Made by a program: the position numbers and the translations under genes. A stretch of 64,000 bases of DNA, taken from the NCBI RefSeq assembly GCF_001112925.1, contig NZ_CPYD01000006.1:164588-228587 (forward strand), in the 5' to 3' direction. Positions within the stretch are counted from its first letter, which is position 1. The number at the start of each line of letters is the position of its first letter. This stretch comes from Yersinia nurmii (GTDB lineage: Bacteria; Pseudomonadota; Gammaproteobacteria; Enterobacterales; Enterobacteriaceae). Positions 35,588 through 46,392 of the stretch are shown here, piece after piece. The notes below the pieces were generated by a model. It was not told the DNA's origin and made no database searches. It saw only the letters and a program-made list of their open reading frames with translations.

Positions 35588-37024
35588 TTATTTCAACGCC
35601 ATTGCATCACGCATGGTGAAGAACAGGTCGGTTTGGTCAGTCAGGCCAACGACGTTAGACGCGTGAGGGCCATAGGCTGCAATGCGTAGCTGCGTGCCAG
35701 TATGACCTTGGGAGTCATCTTCGGAATTCCCATAACTGATCGCCATCACTGCACCATCTTTGGTCATTAATGCCTGCGTCAACCCCGGCGCTTTGGCATC
35801 AGCCTCGACGATCTGGCTGGAATGAGCATGGTCGGCGGTCACAATCACCAGCGTATTGCCGTCGGCTTTTGCGAACTCAAGCGCTTTTTGCACCGCTTCA
35901 TCCAAATCAACGGTTTCACCGAACTGGCCACAAGGGTTCGCGGCATGGTCCTGTTTGTCGATTGACGCCCCTTCTACCTGTAGGAAGAAACCTTTTTCAT
36001 TGGTTTTCAACACATCTATGGCTTTTTCTGTCATGGCGGCCAGCGTTGGAATATCCGCAGTACGCTCCGGATTAGCCTCGCAGGTGACTGGAGATTTATC
36101 GATATTACCGTGGTAAGACGCCTTAGGACCTAACCAACGTACAGGCATATTACCCGCCGAGAATAGGCCAAGAACGGGTTTATCCTGATTTGCCTGAGTG
36201 ACCCCATTAAGATCATTCAGATTCTCAACAATCAGATAACCGTGGGCAATAGCCTGCTCGCGCAAGGTTTTATCCTTCCATTCACCGGCTTTAGCCTGTT
36301 GCTCAAAAGATTTTGCTCCGCCGCCTAGCGTGATATCCGCCCGGGTTTGAATCATTTGCTCGGTGATAGAGCCTCTTCCGCCGTTTTCCAGCGCATTGGT
36401 CGCGCACTTTTCGCTAGTTTCTTCAGGTCCATAGCATTTGCGACCGGTAACGTGAGCAAACTGTGCGGCTGGCGTGGCATCTTGCAACTCTGCGGTAGAA
36501 ACGTTGCCGGTGGCTTTCCCTGCCGCTTTCGCCAGTTCCAGAATGGTGATGTGGTCTTTGCCTGTAACATCTACACCTAACGCGCCGTTATAAGTTTTAA
36601 CGCCGCTCGACCATGCGGTGGCTGATGCAGCGGAGTCGGTGACATAATTCGGTTTTTGCGTTTTTTTGTCTAAAGAGTAATGGGTATATTGACCTGTCAG
36701 AGGCAAGGCATCAATACCTTTGAAGAAACCGCCGGCACCAGCCGCATAGTTACGCGCCGAGGTGATTTCAGAATCGCCCATTCCGTCGCCAATCAGCAAA
36801 ATGACATTTTTTACGGTTTTATCCGATAAAGAGTCGCGTAAAGCTTGCGTTTGGTCGCTCTCTAATCGACGCGCTCCGCCGAACTGGGTGATGTCGCCTT
36901 TCACGGAGCGGTCGTATAAGCCCGGTGCGGCGGCACTGGCGTTAGGCATAAATAATACGCTACTGGTAGATAACAGCAGTGTTGATAATGCGACTTGGGA
37001 GGCAGTGGCAATACGCTTTGACAT
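35588..37024 (-). CDS. phoA: Periplasmic alkaline phosphatase
   Basis: The 478-residue precursor has a signal peptide (about residues 1-31, ends NASA) and then the PhoA fold. Zinc/magnesium ligands lie in [12 protein letters not shown] (D80) and in the later TADHAHSSQ. The nucleophile is S131 in [11 protein letters not shown]. It releases inorganic phosphate from phosphomonoesters in the periplasm during phosphate starvation. The length matches E. coli PhoA (471). A PhoB box lies 70-90 bp upstream, and a terminator follows the stop. It is transcribed alone. Confidence 0.95.
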   Translation of the reverse strand: MSKRIATASQVALSTLLLSTSSVLFMPNASAAAPGLYDRSVKGDITQFGGARRLESDQTQALRDSLSDKTVKNVILLIGDGMGDSEITSARNYAAGAGGFFKGIDALPLTGQYTHYSLDKKTQKPNYVTDSAASATAWSSGVKTYNGALGVDVTGKDHITILELAKAAGKATGNVSTAELQDATPAAQFAHVTGRKCYGPEETSEKCATNALENGGRGSITEQMIQTRADITLGGGAKSFEQQAKAGEWKDKTLREQAIAHGYLIVENLNDLNGVTQANQDKPVLGLFSAGNMPVRWLGPKASYHGNIDKSPVTCEANPERTADIPTLAAMTEKAIDVLKTNEKGFFLQVEGASIDKQDHAANPCGQFGETVDLDEAVQKALEFAKADGNTLVIVTADHAHSSQIVEADAKAPGLTQALMTKDGAVMAISYGNSEDDSQGHTGTQLRIAAYGPHASNVVGLTDQTDLFFTMRDAMALK

Positions 37025-37096
37025 CGGTAGAGTTCCTTTTGTAACACACTAATACAGTTTATATTTATTGGTTACATTGGATACTAGAGTAGCCGG

Positions 37097-37114
37097 ATGA
37101 CGTTTTTATGACGG
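37097..37114 (-). promoter_or_regulatory. Pho box of phoA
   Basis: On the minus strand, CCGTCAT-AAAA-ACGTCAT gives two 7-bp PhoB repeats with the canonical 4-bp spacer, close to the consensus CTGTCAT repeats. It lies about 75 bp upstream of the phoA ATG. Confidence 0.8.
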
Positions 37115-37341
37115 TTTATGTTAATTATTTCACTATCATTTTTAATAAAACCACTTTAAAAACATCGGCCTAATTTAATAAAAGAAAGCGGCATTTTGCA
37201 GCTCTGGCATGCTTCCTTCAACCCTCGATTAACCGACGCCCCCAGTTTTACTTAACTATCATTCTATTTATCAATCAATAAGTTAAATCAGCAAGAGCGG
37301 AGTTTAGCGAATAGGGAAATGATGACTCGGCAGAGTAAACG
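37115..37341. other. Region between sbmC and the phoA Pho box
   Basis: No gene. AT-rich, holding the rest of the phoA promoter. Nothing else recognised. Confidence 0.4.
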
Positions 37342-37821
37342 TCACTCGGTGTCCATCGGGCTCACTGACTGATAGATATCAATATCAAAATGACCGTCGA
37401 CCATTCCGTCATTCAAATAGACCTCAAAACATGCGCCTTCTGCCGGGAGGTAGCCGCTGGCGGGTAAATGCAGGTTATATAGCTCCCCCCATGCTTTGGC
37501 ATAATCTCCATCGGTCACCCTCGCACGATAAACCGCATAAGTCCCACCGGGTATTATTTGTAATAGCACGCCACTGCTAGCATGTGCCGGCAAGACAAAA
37601 TCATCGGCCACAGAAAAAGCCACATCAGCCCGCAGGTCGGCGGGAGGCGTCGTTTCCGGGTTATCCCAATAAAGCGCTAGCCAGGATTCATAGGGTAACT
37701 GATGTTGCTGCTGCCAGGATGATAACTGTTTGAAACCAAGAGGAATGGTTTTGGCATAAGGGCCAATCACCCGAATGCTCACAACTTGCTGCGGCTGTTT
37801 TTCAATAATGCGAAATGTCAT
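37342..37821 (-). CDS. sbmC: SbmC/GyrI-like DNA gyrase inhibitor
   Basis: A 159-residue GyrI-like small-molecule-binding domain protein, equal in length to E. coli SbmC (157), with conserved VIGPYAKTIPLGFKQL, ALYWDNPETTP, GGTYAVYRARV and CFEVYLNDG. SbmC blocks the supercoiling activity of gyrase and protects against microcin B17 and other gyrase poisons. It belongs to the SOS response, and a LexA box lies about 110 bp upstream. Cytosolic. Probably transcribed alone from that promoter. Confidence 0.88.
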   Translation of the reverse strand: MTFRIIEKQPQQVVSIRVIGPYAKTIPLGFKQLSSWQQQHQLPYESWLALYWDNPETTPPADLRADVAFSVADDFVLPAHASSGVLLQIIPGGTYAVYRARVTDGDYAKAWGELYNLHLPASGYLPAEGACFEVYLNDGMVDGHFDIDIYQSVSPMDTE

Positions 37822-37928
37822 CGTAGCGGCCTCTCAAGATAAGATTTAGGAAGATCTCTCTTCTCACGAACGGTTTCAAATCCGATACGGAGCCTGATTG
37901 AACGTGAGCAAATATCAATACCGTGCGT

Positions 37929-37948
37929 TACTGTATAAATAAACAGTA
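37929..37948. promoter_or_regulatory. LexA (SOS) box upstream of sbmC
   Basis: TACTGTATAAATAAACAGTA keeps the CTG-N10-CAG core and the TA flanks of the enteric SOS box. Confidence 0.85.
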
Positions 37949-37985
37949 CTGCGATATTATCTGACTATCGTTCATTTATACAGCG

Positions 37986-38519
37986 TTAATTGCGCCATTT
38001 TTGTTCTATTTCGCATAAATAGGCATCAGCAGCGTCTAATTGGTTCTGACTGAAAACCTGAATCCCCTGACTGCGTAGCAATGCTGTGACTACTCCGCTA
38101 CCCGATAGCAATGTCCCGCTAAAATGACCATCATAAATCACCGAACTGCCGCAGGACGGGCTACCTTCGGTTAAAATTGCCACTTTACAACCGTTTTCCC
38201 TTGCTAGCTTTAGCGCCAGTTGTGCCCCTAACACAAATTCTGCGCTGACATCAGCACCGGAAATCTCTCGCACGAGCGCGCGTCCGGCTAAAACGAACTC
38301 GCCATTACCCGCCTGAATTTCTGCCGCCGGTCGTGGAACCGGCATTCCCGCTGCCATTTCAGGGCAAATAATGACCAGCCTTCCGTCGCTCTCCCAGCGG
38401 CGTAGAATGTCGCGTTCACCGGAGACGGCACTGACGTTGTAACGCACCGGTTGCCCCATCAGACAGGCGCTCACCAGCACTTTATTGGTTGGCGGTTGTT
38501 TATTTTTGACAGATTCCAC
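37986..38519 (-). CDS. DUF523 family protein
   Basis: The 177-residue cytosolic protein carries the family motifs VSACLMGQPVRYN near the N-terminus, CPEMAAGMPVPRPAAEI and TEGSPSCGSSVIYDG. These conserved cysteines suggest a metal or thiol role. In other enterics DUF523 is often fused to DUF1722 and sits near photolyase or MerR genes; here it stands alone. Function unknown. The SOS box downstream of its stop belongs to sbmC. Confidence 0.8.
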   Translation of the reverse strand: MESVKNKQPPTNKVLVSACLMGQPVRYNVSAVSGERDILRRWESDGRLVIICPEMAAGMPVPRPAAEIQAGNGEFVLAGRALVREISGADVSAEFVLGAQLALKLARENGCKVAILTEGSPSCGSSVIYDGHFSGTLLSGSGVVTALLRSQGIQVFSQNQLDAADAYLCEIEQKWRN

Positions 38520-38560
38520 TCAATTAACTCTTCCTTATTAGCTATCAACTCGGCGAACGA

Positions 38561-39349
38561 TCAGCAACGGTTGCTAAATTGTTGCCACAGACGCGGTAGA
38601 ATACGCGCCAACTTTCCTGCCCATTCCTGTTGTCCAAAGGTTTGCGTTATCAAATCCTGACGAATCTCGATGCCGACATAAGGTAAATGCCGCCGTTCGG
38701 CGTGGAATGGCAAGGTGTAATCCGTCGCATCAGTCATGGCATAAGGTTCGTTGACTCCGACCTGTAAATCTCCTTCTGCACGTAATAATTCAACCAGCAA
38801 TAAAGCCAATTTCGGATTACGGTTAAACAGCGTACCGATCTGCCAGGGTCTGGAAACACCTTTAAAAGTGGGCGTAAAACTATGCATCGAAATAATAACG
38901 CTAGGCTGCCCTTGTGCTGCGCGTCGAGCCAGAGTTTGGCTAATAAGATCGTGGTAGGGCTGGAAAATTTCGGTTCTGCGGGCTTCAGCCTGCGCGGGAG
39001 TGACGCTTTGATTGCCTGGAATTGTGGTTTGCTCTGAAATTTCAGGAATAGAACTGGCGATACCGGGAGTACGGTTACAGTCGATGACCAAGCGAGAATA
39101 ACGCTGATGGATTAAGGTGGCGTCCAGCAGTTCACTGAGCCGTTGGGCTACAGGTAAAGAGCCGATATCCCAGCCAATATGTCGATCTATTTCACCGAGC
39201 GGCAGGTCTAAATCACCTAATCGCCCGGGGATTTTTTGTCCGGCGTGGTCAGCCAGTAAAATGAAAGGAGAAGCTCCACAAGCGCGTTCTAGCACGGCCG
39301 GCGAGCAATCCTCAGCGGTTAATAAGGGTTGCGGACGGTCAACTGACAT
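38561..39349 (-). CDS. N-formylglutamate amidohydrolase family enzyme
   Basis: The 262-residue protein has the metal-hydrolase features of the N-formylglutamate amidohydrolase family: LLADHAGQKIPGRLG near the start, DRHIGWDIG, RLVIDCNRTPG, and ISMHSFTPTFKG as later zinc/active-site blocks. Classical enzymes convert N-formyl-L-glutamate to glutamate in histidine degradation. No hut genes are nearby, and this shorter branch is usually of unproven substrate. Same strand as the DUF523 gene, 41 bp upstream of it, so the two may be co-transcribed. Confidence 0.8.
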   Translation of the reverse strand: MSVDRPQPLLTAEDCSPAVLERACGASPFILLADHAGQKIPGRLGDLDLPLGEIDRHIGWDIGSLPVAQRLSELLDATLIHQRYSRLVIDCNRTPGIASSIPEISEQTTIPGNQSVTPAQAEARRTEIFQPYHDLISQTLARRAAQGQPSVIISMHSFTPTFKGVSRPWQIGTLFNRNPKLALLLVELLRAEGDLQVGVNEPYAMTDATDYTLPFHAERRHLPYVGIEIRQDLITQTFGQQEWAGKLARILPRLWQQFSNRC

Positions 39350-39597
39350 ATTTCTGACTCCGATATATTAGGCAAAACCTTATCCTAGTCGCTATTCGAT
39401 GCGATGCCCAGTCACGGCTTATAACCTGTCATAATCAGTTGGAAGGACAAAGACTAACGCTTTGTAGTTAATCGGTGAGAGCCGCTTCGCATTGTCCGTG
39501 ATTTGCCGCATCAAACTGACAGAAGCTATTCAAAAACACTGATTTTTCGTGCCATACTGCTGTTGATAAAACCAGTAGACAAACTCCACGGAGCCTT

Positions 39598-40116
39598 ATG
39601 GAAACCTTTTACATTGACCGTACTGACACCCCTGCCGGTGAACTGGTCATTATTTGCGATAGTGAACATAACCTGCGCGCCATTGATTGGGTTGATCATT
39701 ATGAAAGACTGCTGAAATTACTGACGTCTCACTATGGGCCAAATACTTTTACGCTGATTGAAAAGGCTAATCCTGGCGGTTTAACCGATAAAATGCAGCG
39801 TTACTTTGCCGGTGAGCTGGATATTATCGACGGTCTGCCGGTAAAAACCGCTGGAACGGCGTTTCAACGGCAAGTGTGGCAAGAGTTGCGTAATATTCCC
39901 TGCGGGAAAACGCTATCTTACGGCGAATTGGCTCAACGAATTGGTCGCCCTACCGCCTCCCGCGCCGTGGGAATGGCTAATGGCCTGAACCCCATCTCCA
40001 TTGTGGTGCCCTGTCATCGCGTCATCGGCGCGTCTGGCTCTCTGACCGGCTACGCCGGTGGCGTAGAACGGAAACGCTGGTTATTGGCTCATGAAGGTTA
40101 TCTTTTAGCGCGCTAA
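39598..40116 (+). CDS. ogt: O6-methylguanine-DNA methyltransferase
   Basis: Suicidal DNA repair protein of 172 residues, transferring alkyl groups from O6-alkylguanine or O4-alkylthymine to its own cysteine, C139 in [10 protein letters not shown]. The wing motif [12 protein letters not shown] and the start TPAGEL match Ogt. E. coli Ogt has 171 residues. It precedes fnr as in E. coli. ATG 39598 has GGAG upstream. Confidence 0.93.
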   Translation: METFYIDRTDTPAGELVIICDSEHNLRAIDWVDHYERLLKLLTSHYGPNTFTLIEKANPGGLTDKMQRYFAGELDIIDGLPVKTAGTAFQRQVWQELRNIPCGKTLSYGELAQRIGRPTASRAVGMANGLNPISIVVPCHRVIGASGSLTGYAGGVERKRWLLAHEGYLLAR

Positions 40117-40156
40117 GCATTGTTACTCTTATCAGACGCCTTAAAAGATGTTAAAA

Positions 40157-40170
40157 TTGACTAATATCAA
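40157..40170. promoter_or_regulatory. FNR box in the fnr promoter
   Basis: TTGAC-TAAT-ATCAA matches the TTGAT-N4-ATCAA FNR site with one change. It lies 20 bp upstream of the fnr ATG, where E. coli fnr carries its autoregulatory site. Confidence 0.82.
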
Positions 40171-40189
40171 TATTAATGGGAATACCCTA

Positions 40190-40942
40190 ATGATCCCGGA
40201 AAAACGTGTTATCCGACGTATCCAGTCTGGTGGTTGCGCAATTCATTGTCAGGATTGCAGCATCAGCCAACTCTGTATTCCTTTTACCTTAAATGAACAC
40301 GAGCTGGATCAGCTCGACAACATCATTGAAAGGAAAAAGCCCATTCAGAAAGGACAGGCGTTATTCAAAGCTGGCGATGAGCTGAAGTCTTTGTATGCTA
40401 TTCGTTCCGGGACCATTAAGAGCTATACCATTACCGAAGAAGGCGATGAGCAAATTACCGGTTTCCATCTGGCTGGTGATTTGGTTGGTTTCGATGCGAT
40501 CAGCAATTTACAACACCCGAGTTTTGCTCAGGCGCTGGAAACTTCGATGGTCTGTGAAATTCCGTTCGATACGCTGGATGATTTATCCGGCAAAATGCCT
40601 AACCTGCGTCAGCAGATGATGCGTTTGATGAGCGGTGAAATCAAAGGCGATCAGGACATGATTCTGTTGCTGTCGAAGAAAAACGCGGAAGAGCGTCTGG
40701 CCGCCTTTATCTATAACCTGTCGCGCCGGTTTGCCCAACGTGGTTTCTCACCTCGTGAGTTCCGCCTGACGATGACGCGTGGCGATATTGGTAATTATCT
40801 GGGGCTAACGGTTGAAACCATTAGCCGCTTACTGGGTCGCTTTCAGAAAAGTGGGATCCTCAGCGTAAAAGGCAAATACATTACCATTGAGAATACCGAA
40901 GCGCTGGCACAGCTAGCGGGTAACCCAAAACCGGCGTTCTAA
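40190..40942 (+). CDS. fnr: Oxygen-responsive global regulator FNR
   Basis: The 250-residue protein starting [15 protein letters not shown] is nearly the E. coli FNR. Its iron-sulfur cluster cysteines are C20, C23, C29 and the later C122 (in SMVCEIPF). An effector-type beta barrel follows, and a helix-turn-helix with [12 protein letters not shown] binds TTGAT-N4-ATCAA sites. Without oxygen the 4Fe-4S cluster makes it dimerise and switch on anaerobic respiration genes. I set the start at 40190, not at the upstream ATG 40148, by homology and because the FNR box lies between them. Confidence 0.97.
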   Translation: MIPEKRVIRRIQSGGCAIHCQDCSISQLCIPFTLNEHELDQLDNIIERKKPIQKGQALFKAGDELKSLYAIRSGTIKSYTITEEGDEQITGFHLAGDLVGFDAISNLQHPSFAQALETSMVCEIPFDTLDDLSGKMPNLRQQMMRLMSGEIKGDQDMILLLSKKNAEERLAAFIYNLSRRFAQRGFSPREFRLTMTRGDIGNYLGLTVETISRLLGRFQKSGILSVKGKYITIENTEALAQLAGNPKPAF

Positions 40943-41077
40943 TCTGACCTAATGCCAGATCAATAATTTGCATATTTATTGGTCTGGCTCTCTATCACCC
41001 CTGTTCTGTTTTTCCATCATGGTTTACTCTGTAAGTAACACACTGTTAATAGTGATTCGCAGTTGTAAGGAGACCCT

Positions 41078-42043
41078 ATGGCAAAGTATCAGAATATTCT
41101 GGTGGCTATTGACCCCAATCAGGACGATCAACCGGCATTGCGCCGAGCTGTTTATCTCGTGCAGCGTAACGGCGGGCAAATCAAAGCTTTCCTCGCTATC
41201 TACGACCTTTCTTATGATATGACCACCCTACTTTCGCCAGATGAACGAACGGCGATGCGTAAAGGCGTGATCAGTCAACGCGCCGCCTGGATTGCTGAAC
41301 AGTGTCGTTTCTATGTTGAAGCGGGCATTCCTATTGAAATTAAAGTGGTATGGCACAACCGACCCTATGAAGCCATTATTCAGGAAGTTCTGAGTGCTAA
41401 GCATGATTTGCTGTTAAAAATGGCTCATCAGCACGATCGGCTGGAATCTATTATTTTTACCCCAACAGATTGGCACTTACTGCGTAAATGCCCGTGCCCG
41501 GTGTGGATGGTGAAAGATCAGCCTTGGCCGGAAGGCGGCACGGCTTTGGTGGCGGTTAACCTTTCCAGCGAAGATCCACTTCACGATCCGCTCAACCTCA
41601 AGCTGGTACAAGAAACCAAAGAGCTGGCTGAGCATGTTAACCAGACTGCGGTGCATCTCATTAGCGCCTATCCGGTGACGCCAATCAATATTGCCATTGA
41701 ACTGCCTGATTTTGATCCGAGCGTATATAACGATGCTATTCGCGGCCAGCATTTGATAGCCATGAAAGCATTGCGGCAAAAATTCGGTTTAGACGAAAAA
41801 TTCACCCATGTTGAAAAAGGTCTGCCGGAGGAAGTGATTCCGGATTTGGCTGAGCACCTACGCGCTGGCGTGGTCGTACTGGGCACATTGGGGCGAACCG
41901 GTCTTTCCGCCGCTTTTATCGGTAACACGACCGAACATGTGATCGACCATCTGAAATGTGATTTGCTGGCAATCAAGCCGGATGGATTTACCTGTCCAGT
42001 GGAATGTAATGAGGATGGTGAAGGTCTGGAGTCCAACGGATAA
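41078..42043 (+). CDS. uspE: Tandem universal stress protein UspE
   Basis: A 321-residue cytosolic protein made of two Usp domains (about 1-150 and 155-305). The second holds [20 protein letters not shown], the ATP-site like GxxG(S) loop. It begins [23 protein letters not shown] as in E. coli UspE (316 residues). UspE affects stress resistance, motility and aggregation. The order ogt-fnr-uspE is that of E. coli. AAGGAG precedes the ATG, and a strong terminator follows. Confidence 0.94.
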   Translation: MAKYQNILVAIDPNQDDQPALRRAVYLVQRNGGQIKAFLAIYDLSYDMTTLLSPDERTAMRKGVISQRAAWIAEQCRFYVEAGIPIEIKVVWHNRPYEAIIQEVLSAKHDLLLKMAHQHDRLESIIFTPTDWHLLRKCPCPVWMVKDQPWPEGGTALVAVNLSSEDPLHDPLNLKLVQETKELAEHVNQTAVHLISAYPVTPINIAIELPDFDPSVYNDAIRGQHLIAMKALRQKFGLDEKFTHVEKGLPEEVIPDLAEHLRAGVVVLGTLGRTGLSAAFIGNTTEHVIDHLKCDLLAIKPDGFTCPVECNEDGEGLESNG

Positions 42044-42091
42044 CGGCCACTAAGTTTAGCGGACATAAATTTAGCGATAACCTCTTCAATA

Positions 42092-42125
42092 CCAAAGCCA
42101 GTCTGTGAAAACGGACTGGCTTTGG
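42092..42125 (+). terminator. Terminator after uspE
   Basis: A perfect 12-bp stem CCAAAGCCAGTC/GACTGGCTTTGG with a 10-nt loop. Confidence 0.75.
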
Positions 42126-42318
42126 CTTAGTGAACTCACTCAAAACGATATGTTGTCTGCTCCGCACCGGTGCCGACAAATCAGGCACATCCGGTGCGTT
42201 CCCTACCCTTAAAAATCCCCTTATAGCAGTGTAATTGCGGGTTTTGAGCCTTAGTCTTTGGTGGATAAAACAGACGCCGGTTGTTGCCATTCCAGCGCCT
42301 ATTGGTATGGAATATCAG

Positions 42319-43386
42319 CTACAGGAAGGCTTTGTATGGCAGCTCCGGCTCATCGATAAAGATATCGTGGAAGCCTCGGTTATGCTGATAATGCATTTTA
42401 TGCTTGTCTGTTGGATAGGTGTATTTCCCGCCGACTTGCCAGAAGAACGGCGCAAATTTGTAGTCCAATCGATCTTTTTTCATTTTCCACAGCACTTCGA
42501 TTTCACGAGTATCACTTTGGAAGTTAGCCCAGATATCGTGATGGAACGGTACCACTACCTGCGCATTCAGAGATTCAGCAGCGCGCAGAATATCTGATGA
42601 AGTCATTTTATCCGTTACACCGCGAGGGTTTTCACCGTAGGACAACAGCGCGACGTCAATATCGTAATCATTGCCGTGTTTAGCGTAATAATTTGAGTAG
42701 TGAGAGTCGCCAGAATGGTAGATCGTGCCACCACTGGTTTTTATCAGGTAATTCACCGCTCGCTCATCCATGGTATCCAGCAGAGCCTTGTCCTTGGAGG
42801 ATGTGCCTTTTGGTAATGTAATCAGTGCGGTACGGTCAAAAGAGTCCAATACGGTGATTTGAATATCACCAATATCAATCACCGCTCCAACTTTTGCCAC
42901 GATGCAGCGATCTTCAGGGACACCCCAGCCGAGCCACAGATTAACGCAGGCCTGTGGGCCGATAAATTTCACATGATCGCCGCAGTTTTGCAGCACCGCG
43001 GCAGCAACGTTGACGTCGATATGATCAGCGTGATCGTGAGTGGCCAGCACGGCATCAATCTTCTTGATAGCAAAAGGGTCTAATACAAAAGGCGAAGTCC
43101 GAAGATTTGGCTGTAATGCCCGCACGCCGCCCATACGCATCATTTGATGTTGAGCATTCATATAAGGATTAGACTGCGTTTTTTTCCCAGTACCGCACCA
43201 AAAATCGATAGAAATATTGGTATCACCGGCTGATTTTAGCCAGATACCGGTGCATCCTAACCACCACATGGAGAAAGTATTTGGCTGAACCTCGGTTTTC
43301 TCGATTTCTTCATTTAACCAAGTTCCCCACTCAGGGAAAGTGTTCAAAATCCATGACTCACGGGTAATCTCGTTTACTTTGCTCAT
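42319..43386 (-). CDS. ulaG: L-ascorbate-6-phosphate lactonase
   Basis: The 355-residue metallo-beta-lactamase-fold enzyme opens L-ascorbate 6-phosphate to 3-keto-L-gulonate 6-phosphate. The metal motif is in [13 protein letters not shown], with more ligands in [11 protein letters not shown] and VVPFHHDIW. Length matches E. coli UlaG (354). It follows ulaR on the same strand with 24 bp between, so ulaRG form one unit, divergent from ulaA. In E. coli ulaG is the divergent gene and ulaR follows it; the order is reversed here. Confidence 0.95.
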   Translation of the reverse strand: MSKVNEITRESWILNTFPEWGTWLNEEIEKTEVQPNTFSMWWLGCTGIWLKSAGDTNISIDFWCGTGKKTQSNPYMNAQHQMMRMGGVRALQPNLRTSPFVLDPFAIKKIDAVLATHDHADHIDVNVAAAVLQNCGDHVKFIGPQACVNLWLGWGVPEDRCIVAKVGAVIDIGDIQITVLDSFDRTALITLPKGTSSKDKALLDTMDERAVNYLIKTSGGTIYHSGDSHYSNYYAKHGNDYDIDVALLSYGENPRGVTDKMTSSDILRAAESLNAQVVVPFHHDIWANFQSDTREIEVLWKMKKDRLDYKFAPFFWQVGGKYTYPTDKHKMHYQHNRGFHDIFIDEPELPYKAFL

Positions 43387-43410
43387 AATCAGACCTTTAG
43401 GATAAAGAAA

Positions 43411-44178
43411 TTAGACCAAAATGACGTCTACCCCCTGTGCTTTCAGGCTGCTGATAACCTCTGGATTTGCATCCTTGCCGGTAATCAGGATATCGATTTT
43501 ACGGGCCGGGCAAAACAGCAATCCCGTGCGCTGCCCCACTTTGGAGCTATCAACGACCACCACCAGTTTGCTGATTTTATCCAGCATCTGCTGTTCCGAG
43601 ACTGCGGTTAACATATCGGTTTTATACAGCCCGGTTTCATTGAGCGCCTTGCCACTTGTAAACATCCATTTGCCTGCATAAGCATCAAAAGTTGTCGAGG
43701 TAGGGTTAAGAATAATGTTTTGCGTTTTGTTGTATTGACCTCCAATAATGATCACGCACTCGTGGTCGTTTTCAATCAGATAACAAGCCAGCGGGAAGTA
43801 ATTCGTCACGATTTGTACGTCACGTCCGCACAAAGTTTGTCCCAGTAAAAATGCGGTGGAACCGCAGTTAAGCACTACGCTGTCACCGTCCTGACACAAT
43901 TCCGACGCCTTGGCGGCAATGCGTGATTTCTCTTCATAGTTATCGGCGTTATTAATATTCAGCGGCGACCAGGCCAGCTTTTTTTTATCCGCGATGCGTT
44001 CTGCACCGTTGCGTACCTTTCTTAACTGTTTCAATGCATCCAGCTTGGCGATGTCACGGCGTGCAGTCGCGGGTGAAATATCAAAACGCTCAATAAGATC
44101 GTTAATAGTGAGAGACCGCTTCGCATTTACCCAAGCCACGATTTCATGGTGACGCTGCATTTCATTCATTTCAGTCAT
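43411..44178 (-). CDS. ulaR: DeoR-family repressor of ascorbate utilisation
   Basis: A DeoR-type repressor: N-terminal helix-turn-helix (LTINDLIERFDISPATARRD) and a C-terminal sugar-phosphate sensor (VVLNCGSTAFLLGQ, GGQYNKTQNI, FTSGKALNETGLYKTDML, VVDSSKVGQRTG), closely like E. coli UlaR, which releases DNA when L-ascorbate 6-phosphate binds. I place the start at 44178 (MTEMNEMQRHHE). ATG 44169 is an alternative better spaced from AGGA. The open frame upstream to 44280 is probably not translated. First gene of ulaRG. Confidence 0.93.
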   Translation of the reverse strand: MTEMNEMQRHHEIVAWVNAKRSLTINDLIERFDISPATARRDIAKLDALKQLRKVRNGAERIADKKKLAWSPLNINNADNYEEKSRIAAKASELCQDGDSVVLNCGSTAFLLGQTLCGRDVQIVTNYFPLACYLIENDHECVIIIGGQYNKTQNIILNPTSTTFDAYAGKWMFTSGKALNETGLYKTDMLTAVSEQQMLDKISKLVVVVDSSKVGQRTGLLFCPARKIDILITGKDANPEVISSLKAQGVDVILV

Positions 44179-44562
44179 CCTACGATAACCGCTCACCCGT
44201 TGATTACGTGGTGATTGGTTTTGATTTAAATTGATCATATACGTGAGAAAAATAACTGTCAATGGCGTAATATTCAACAATTGAATGGCTATTATCTCGG
44301 TATACCCTTGATTTCTTTATACGGGAAAAGACATCCATGACTCATCATAATCATATTATATGTTTACTTTCAATGCATTAAAGTCAAATCGTAACCACGC
44401 GGCCCTTATTAGTGTGAGTAGAATCAAATTAATCACATTGAATCATTGAATGATCATCTTTGATTATATAGCTTATTGTTGTGTCATGTATTATCCGAGA
44501 AATGGATCTCTACAGGACGGTGGCAAAGATTCCGTCCAACCATATTAGTATCAGGGGGTGGT
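44179..44562. promoter_or_regulatory. Divergent ulaR-ulaA control region with CRP-like site
   Basis: TGTGA-GTAGAA-TCAAA at 44413-44428 matches the CRP box at nine of ten positions, fitting catabolite activation of the ula operon known in E. coli. The direct and inverted TGAT/ATCA words around 44430-44460 (AATCATTGAATGATCATC) could be UlaR sites, which I cannot define. Confidence 0.55.
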
Positions 44563-46341
44563 ATGGAGTATCTGTATGATGTGTTTTATATCTTCTACAG
44601 CCAGGTCATGACCAAAGCGCCGTTGCTGCTGGGCCTAGTGACTTGTATCGGCTATAGCCTGCTACGTCGTGATATCACAACCATTATTAAAGGAACAATC
44701 AAGACTATAGTCGGTTTTATGCTGGTACAAGTCGGCGCAACAACGTTGGTCTCCAGCTTTAAACCGGTCATCGAAAAAATGGCCGAATTCCATGGTCTGA
44801 CAGGATCGGTTATCGATCCCTATACGTCAATGATGGCAACCATGGAAACCATGGGCGACGATTATTCCTGGGTCGGGTACGTGGTATTACTGGCGCTGGC
44901 AATCAATATTCTGCTGGTGGTGCTGCGCCGCTACACTGGGATTCGCACCATTATGCTAACCGGCCACATTATGTTCCAGCAGGCTGGATTGATCGCGGTC
45001 TTCTACTTTGTGATGGCAGTTCCAATGTGGGAAACCGTGATTTACTCATCGATTCTCCTCGCCCTTTATTGGGGTATTTTCTCCAATATTATGTTTAAAC
45101 CGACGGAGGCGGTGACCGGCGGTGCTGGGTTCTCTATCGGGCACCAACAGCAGGCGGCCTCTTGGATTGCGGTAAAAGTTGCGCCTAAACTTGGCGATCC
45201 GAAAGATAACGTTGATAACCTAAAGCTGCCGAAATGGTTACATATATTCCATGACAGCATTGCCGCCACCGCTATTGTTATGACGCTGTTTTTTGGCGTA
45301 ATTTTACTCTCTTTCGGCATGGACAATCTGCGTTCGATGGCGGGTAGCACTAACTGGGCCATCTATATTCTGGAAACCGGTCTGAAATTCGCCGTAGCAA
45401 TTCAGATTATTGTGACCGGTGTGCGTATGTTCGTGGCCGAACTGTCAGAAGCTTTTAAAGGCATCTCTGAGCGGGTTATTCCCAATGCGGTACTGGCGAT
45501 TGACTGCGCTGCGATCTACGCCTTCTCCCCTAACGCGATGGTTTTTGGTTTTATCTGGGGCGCTTTAGGGCAGTTCACCGCCGTACTGGCGATGCTGGCC
45601 TTCAACACGTCTATCATGATTATTCCCGGCTTTATTCCGATGTTTTTCTCCAACGCCACTATCGGCGTATTTGCCAACCACTTCGGCGGTTGGCGTGCGG
45701 TAATGAAAATCTGCTTCGTAATGGGAATTATCGAAGTATTAGGTTCTGCTTGGGCTATTGATCTGTTTATGCAGAATGGCACCACCTTTAATAGCTGGAT
45801 GGGTATGGCCGACTGGTCGCTGCTATTCCCTCCTATCATGCAAGGTTTGTCTGCTTCATCCTTAACTTTCTATCTATTGATCGCACTGGCACTGGTTTAC
45901 ATGTTCTTTGCCTCCCGCACCTTACGGGCTGAAGAAGATGCCGCTAAAGCGCTGGCGGCACTCCCCCCTACGGCGGATGAAAATCAGGACGAAGCGATAA
46001 AATCCGAACATTTTACCGATGAACCCAGTGTCACTAGCGCTAAACCGGTCCGGATTCTTGCCGTTTGCGGCAACGGGCAGGGTTCTTCGATGATGATGAA
46101 AATGAAGATCGGCAGCTATCTAGAGAAAAAAGGCATTCCTCATCACATGGATTCCTGCGCGGTTTCTGACTACAAGTCCAAACTGACTAATACTGACATT
46201 ATTGTTTCGTCAAAACACCTGTCGAATGAGATGGTCGTTGGCGAAGGTAAATTCATTCTTGGGGTGCAAAATATGCTGAACCCGCATTCCTTTGGCGAAG
46301 AGTTGCTTGCCCTGATCGAGCGAGTTACCCAACAAAAATAA
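44563..46341 (+). CDS. ulaA: Ascorbate PTS permease EIIC fused to EIIB
   Basis: The 592-residue protein equals UlaA (about residues 1-465, some ten or more membrane helices, [13 protein letters not shown] and the [10 protein letters not shown] region) joined by a 35-residue acidic linker to a UlaB domain (about 497-592). The UlaB phosphocysteine is C502 in [12 protein letters not shown]. It imports and phosphorylates L-ascorbate at C6. In E. coli ulaA and ulaB are separate genes; the fusion here is one uninterrupted frame. The start at ATG 44563 follows GGGGGTGG. First gene of ulaA(B)CFDE. Confidence 0.95.
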   Translation: MEYLYDVFYIFYSQVMTKAPLLLGLVTCIGYSLLRRDITTIIKGTIKTIVGFMLVQVGATTLVSSFKPVIEKMAEFHGLTGSVIDPYTSMMATMETMGDDYSWVGYVVLLALAINILLVVLRRYTGIRTIMLTGHIMFQQAGLIAVFYFVMAVPMWETVIYSSILLALYWGIFSNIMFKPTEAVTGGAGFSIGHQQQAASWIAVKVAPKLGDPKDNVDNLKLPKWLHIFHDSIAATAIVMTLFFGVILLSFGMDNLRSMAGSTNWAIYILETGLKFAVAIQIIVTGVRMFVAELSEAFKGISERVIPNAVLAIDCAAIYAFSPNAMVFGFIWGALGQFTAVLAMLAFNTSIMIIPGFIPMFFSNATIGVFANHFGGWRAVMKICFVMGIIEVLGSAWAIDLFMQNGTTFNSWMGMADWSLLFPPIMQGLSASSLTFYLLIALALVYMFFASRTLRAEEDAAKALAALPPTADENQDEAIKSEHFTDEPSVTSAKPVRILAVCGNGQGSSMMMKMKIGSYLEKKGIPHHMDSCAVSDYKSKLTNTDIIVSSKHLSNEMVVGEGKFILGVQNMLNPHSFGEELLALIERVTQQK

Positions 46342-46392
46342 CCTTAATTTTCATATTGAAGACACACCAGAGCTATCCGGGGAGATATCACT

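Noticed and set aside
40148..40189. Earlier ATG for fnr
   Set aside because: It would place the FNR box inside the coding region, and homologues start at MIPEKR.
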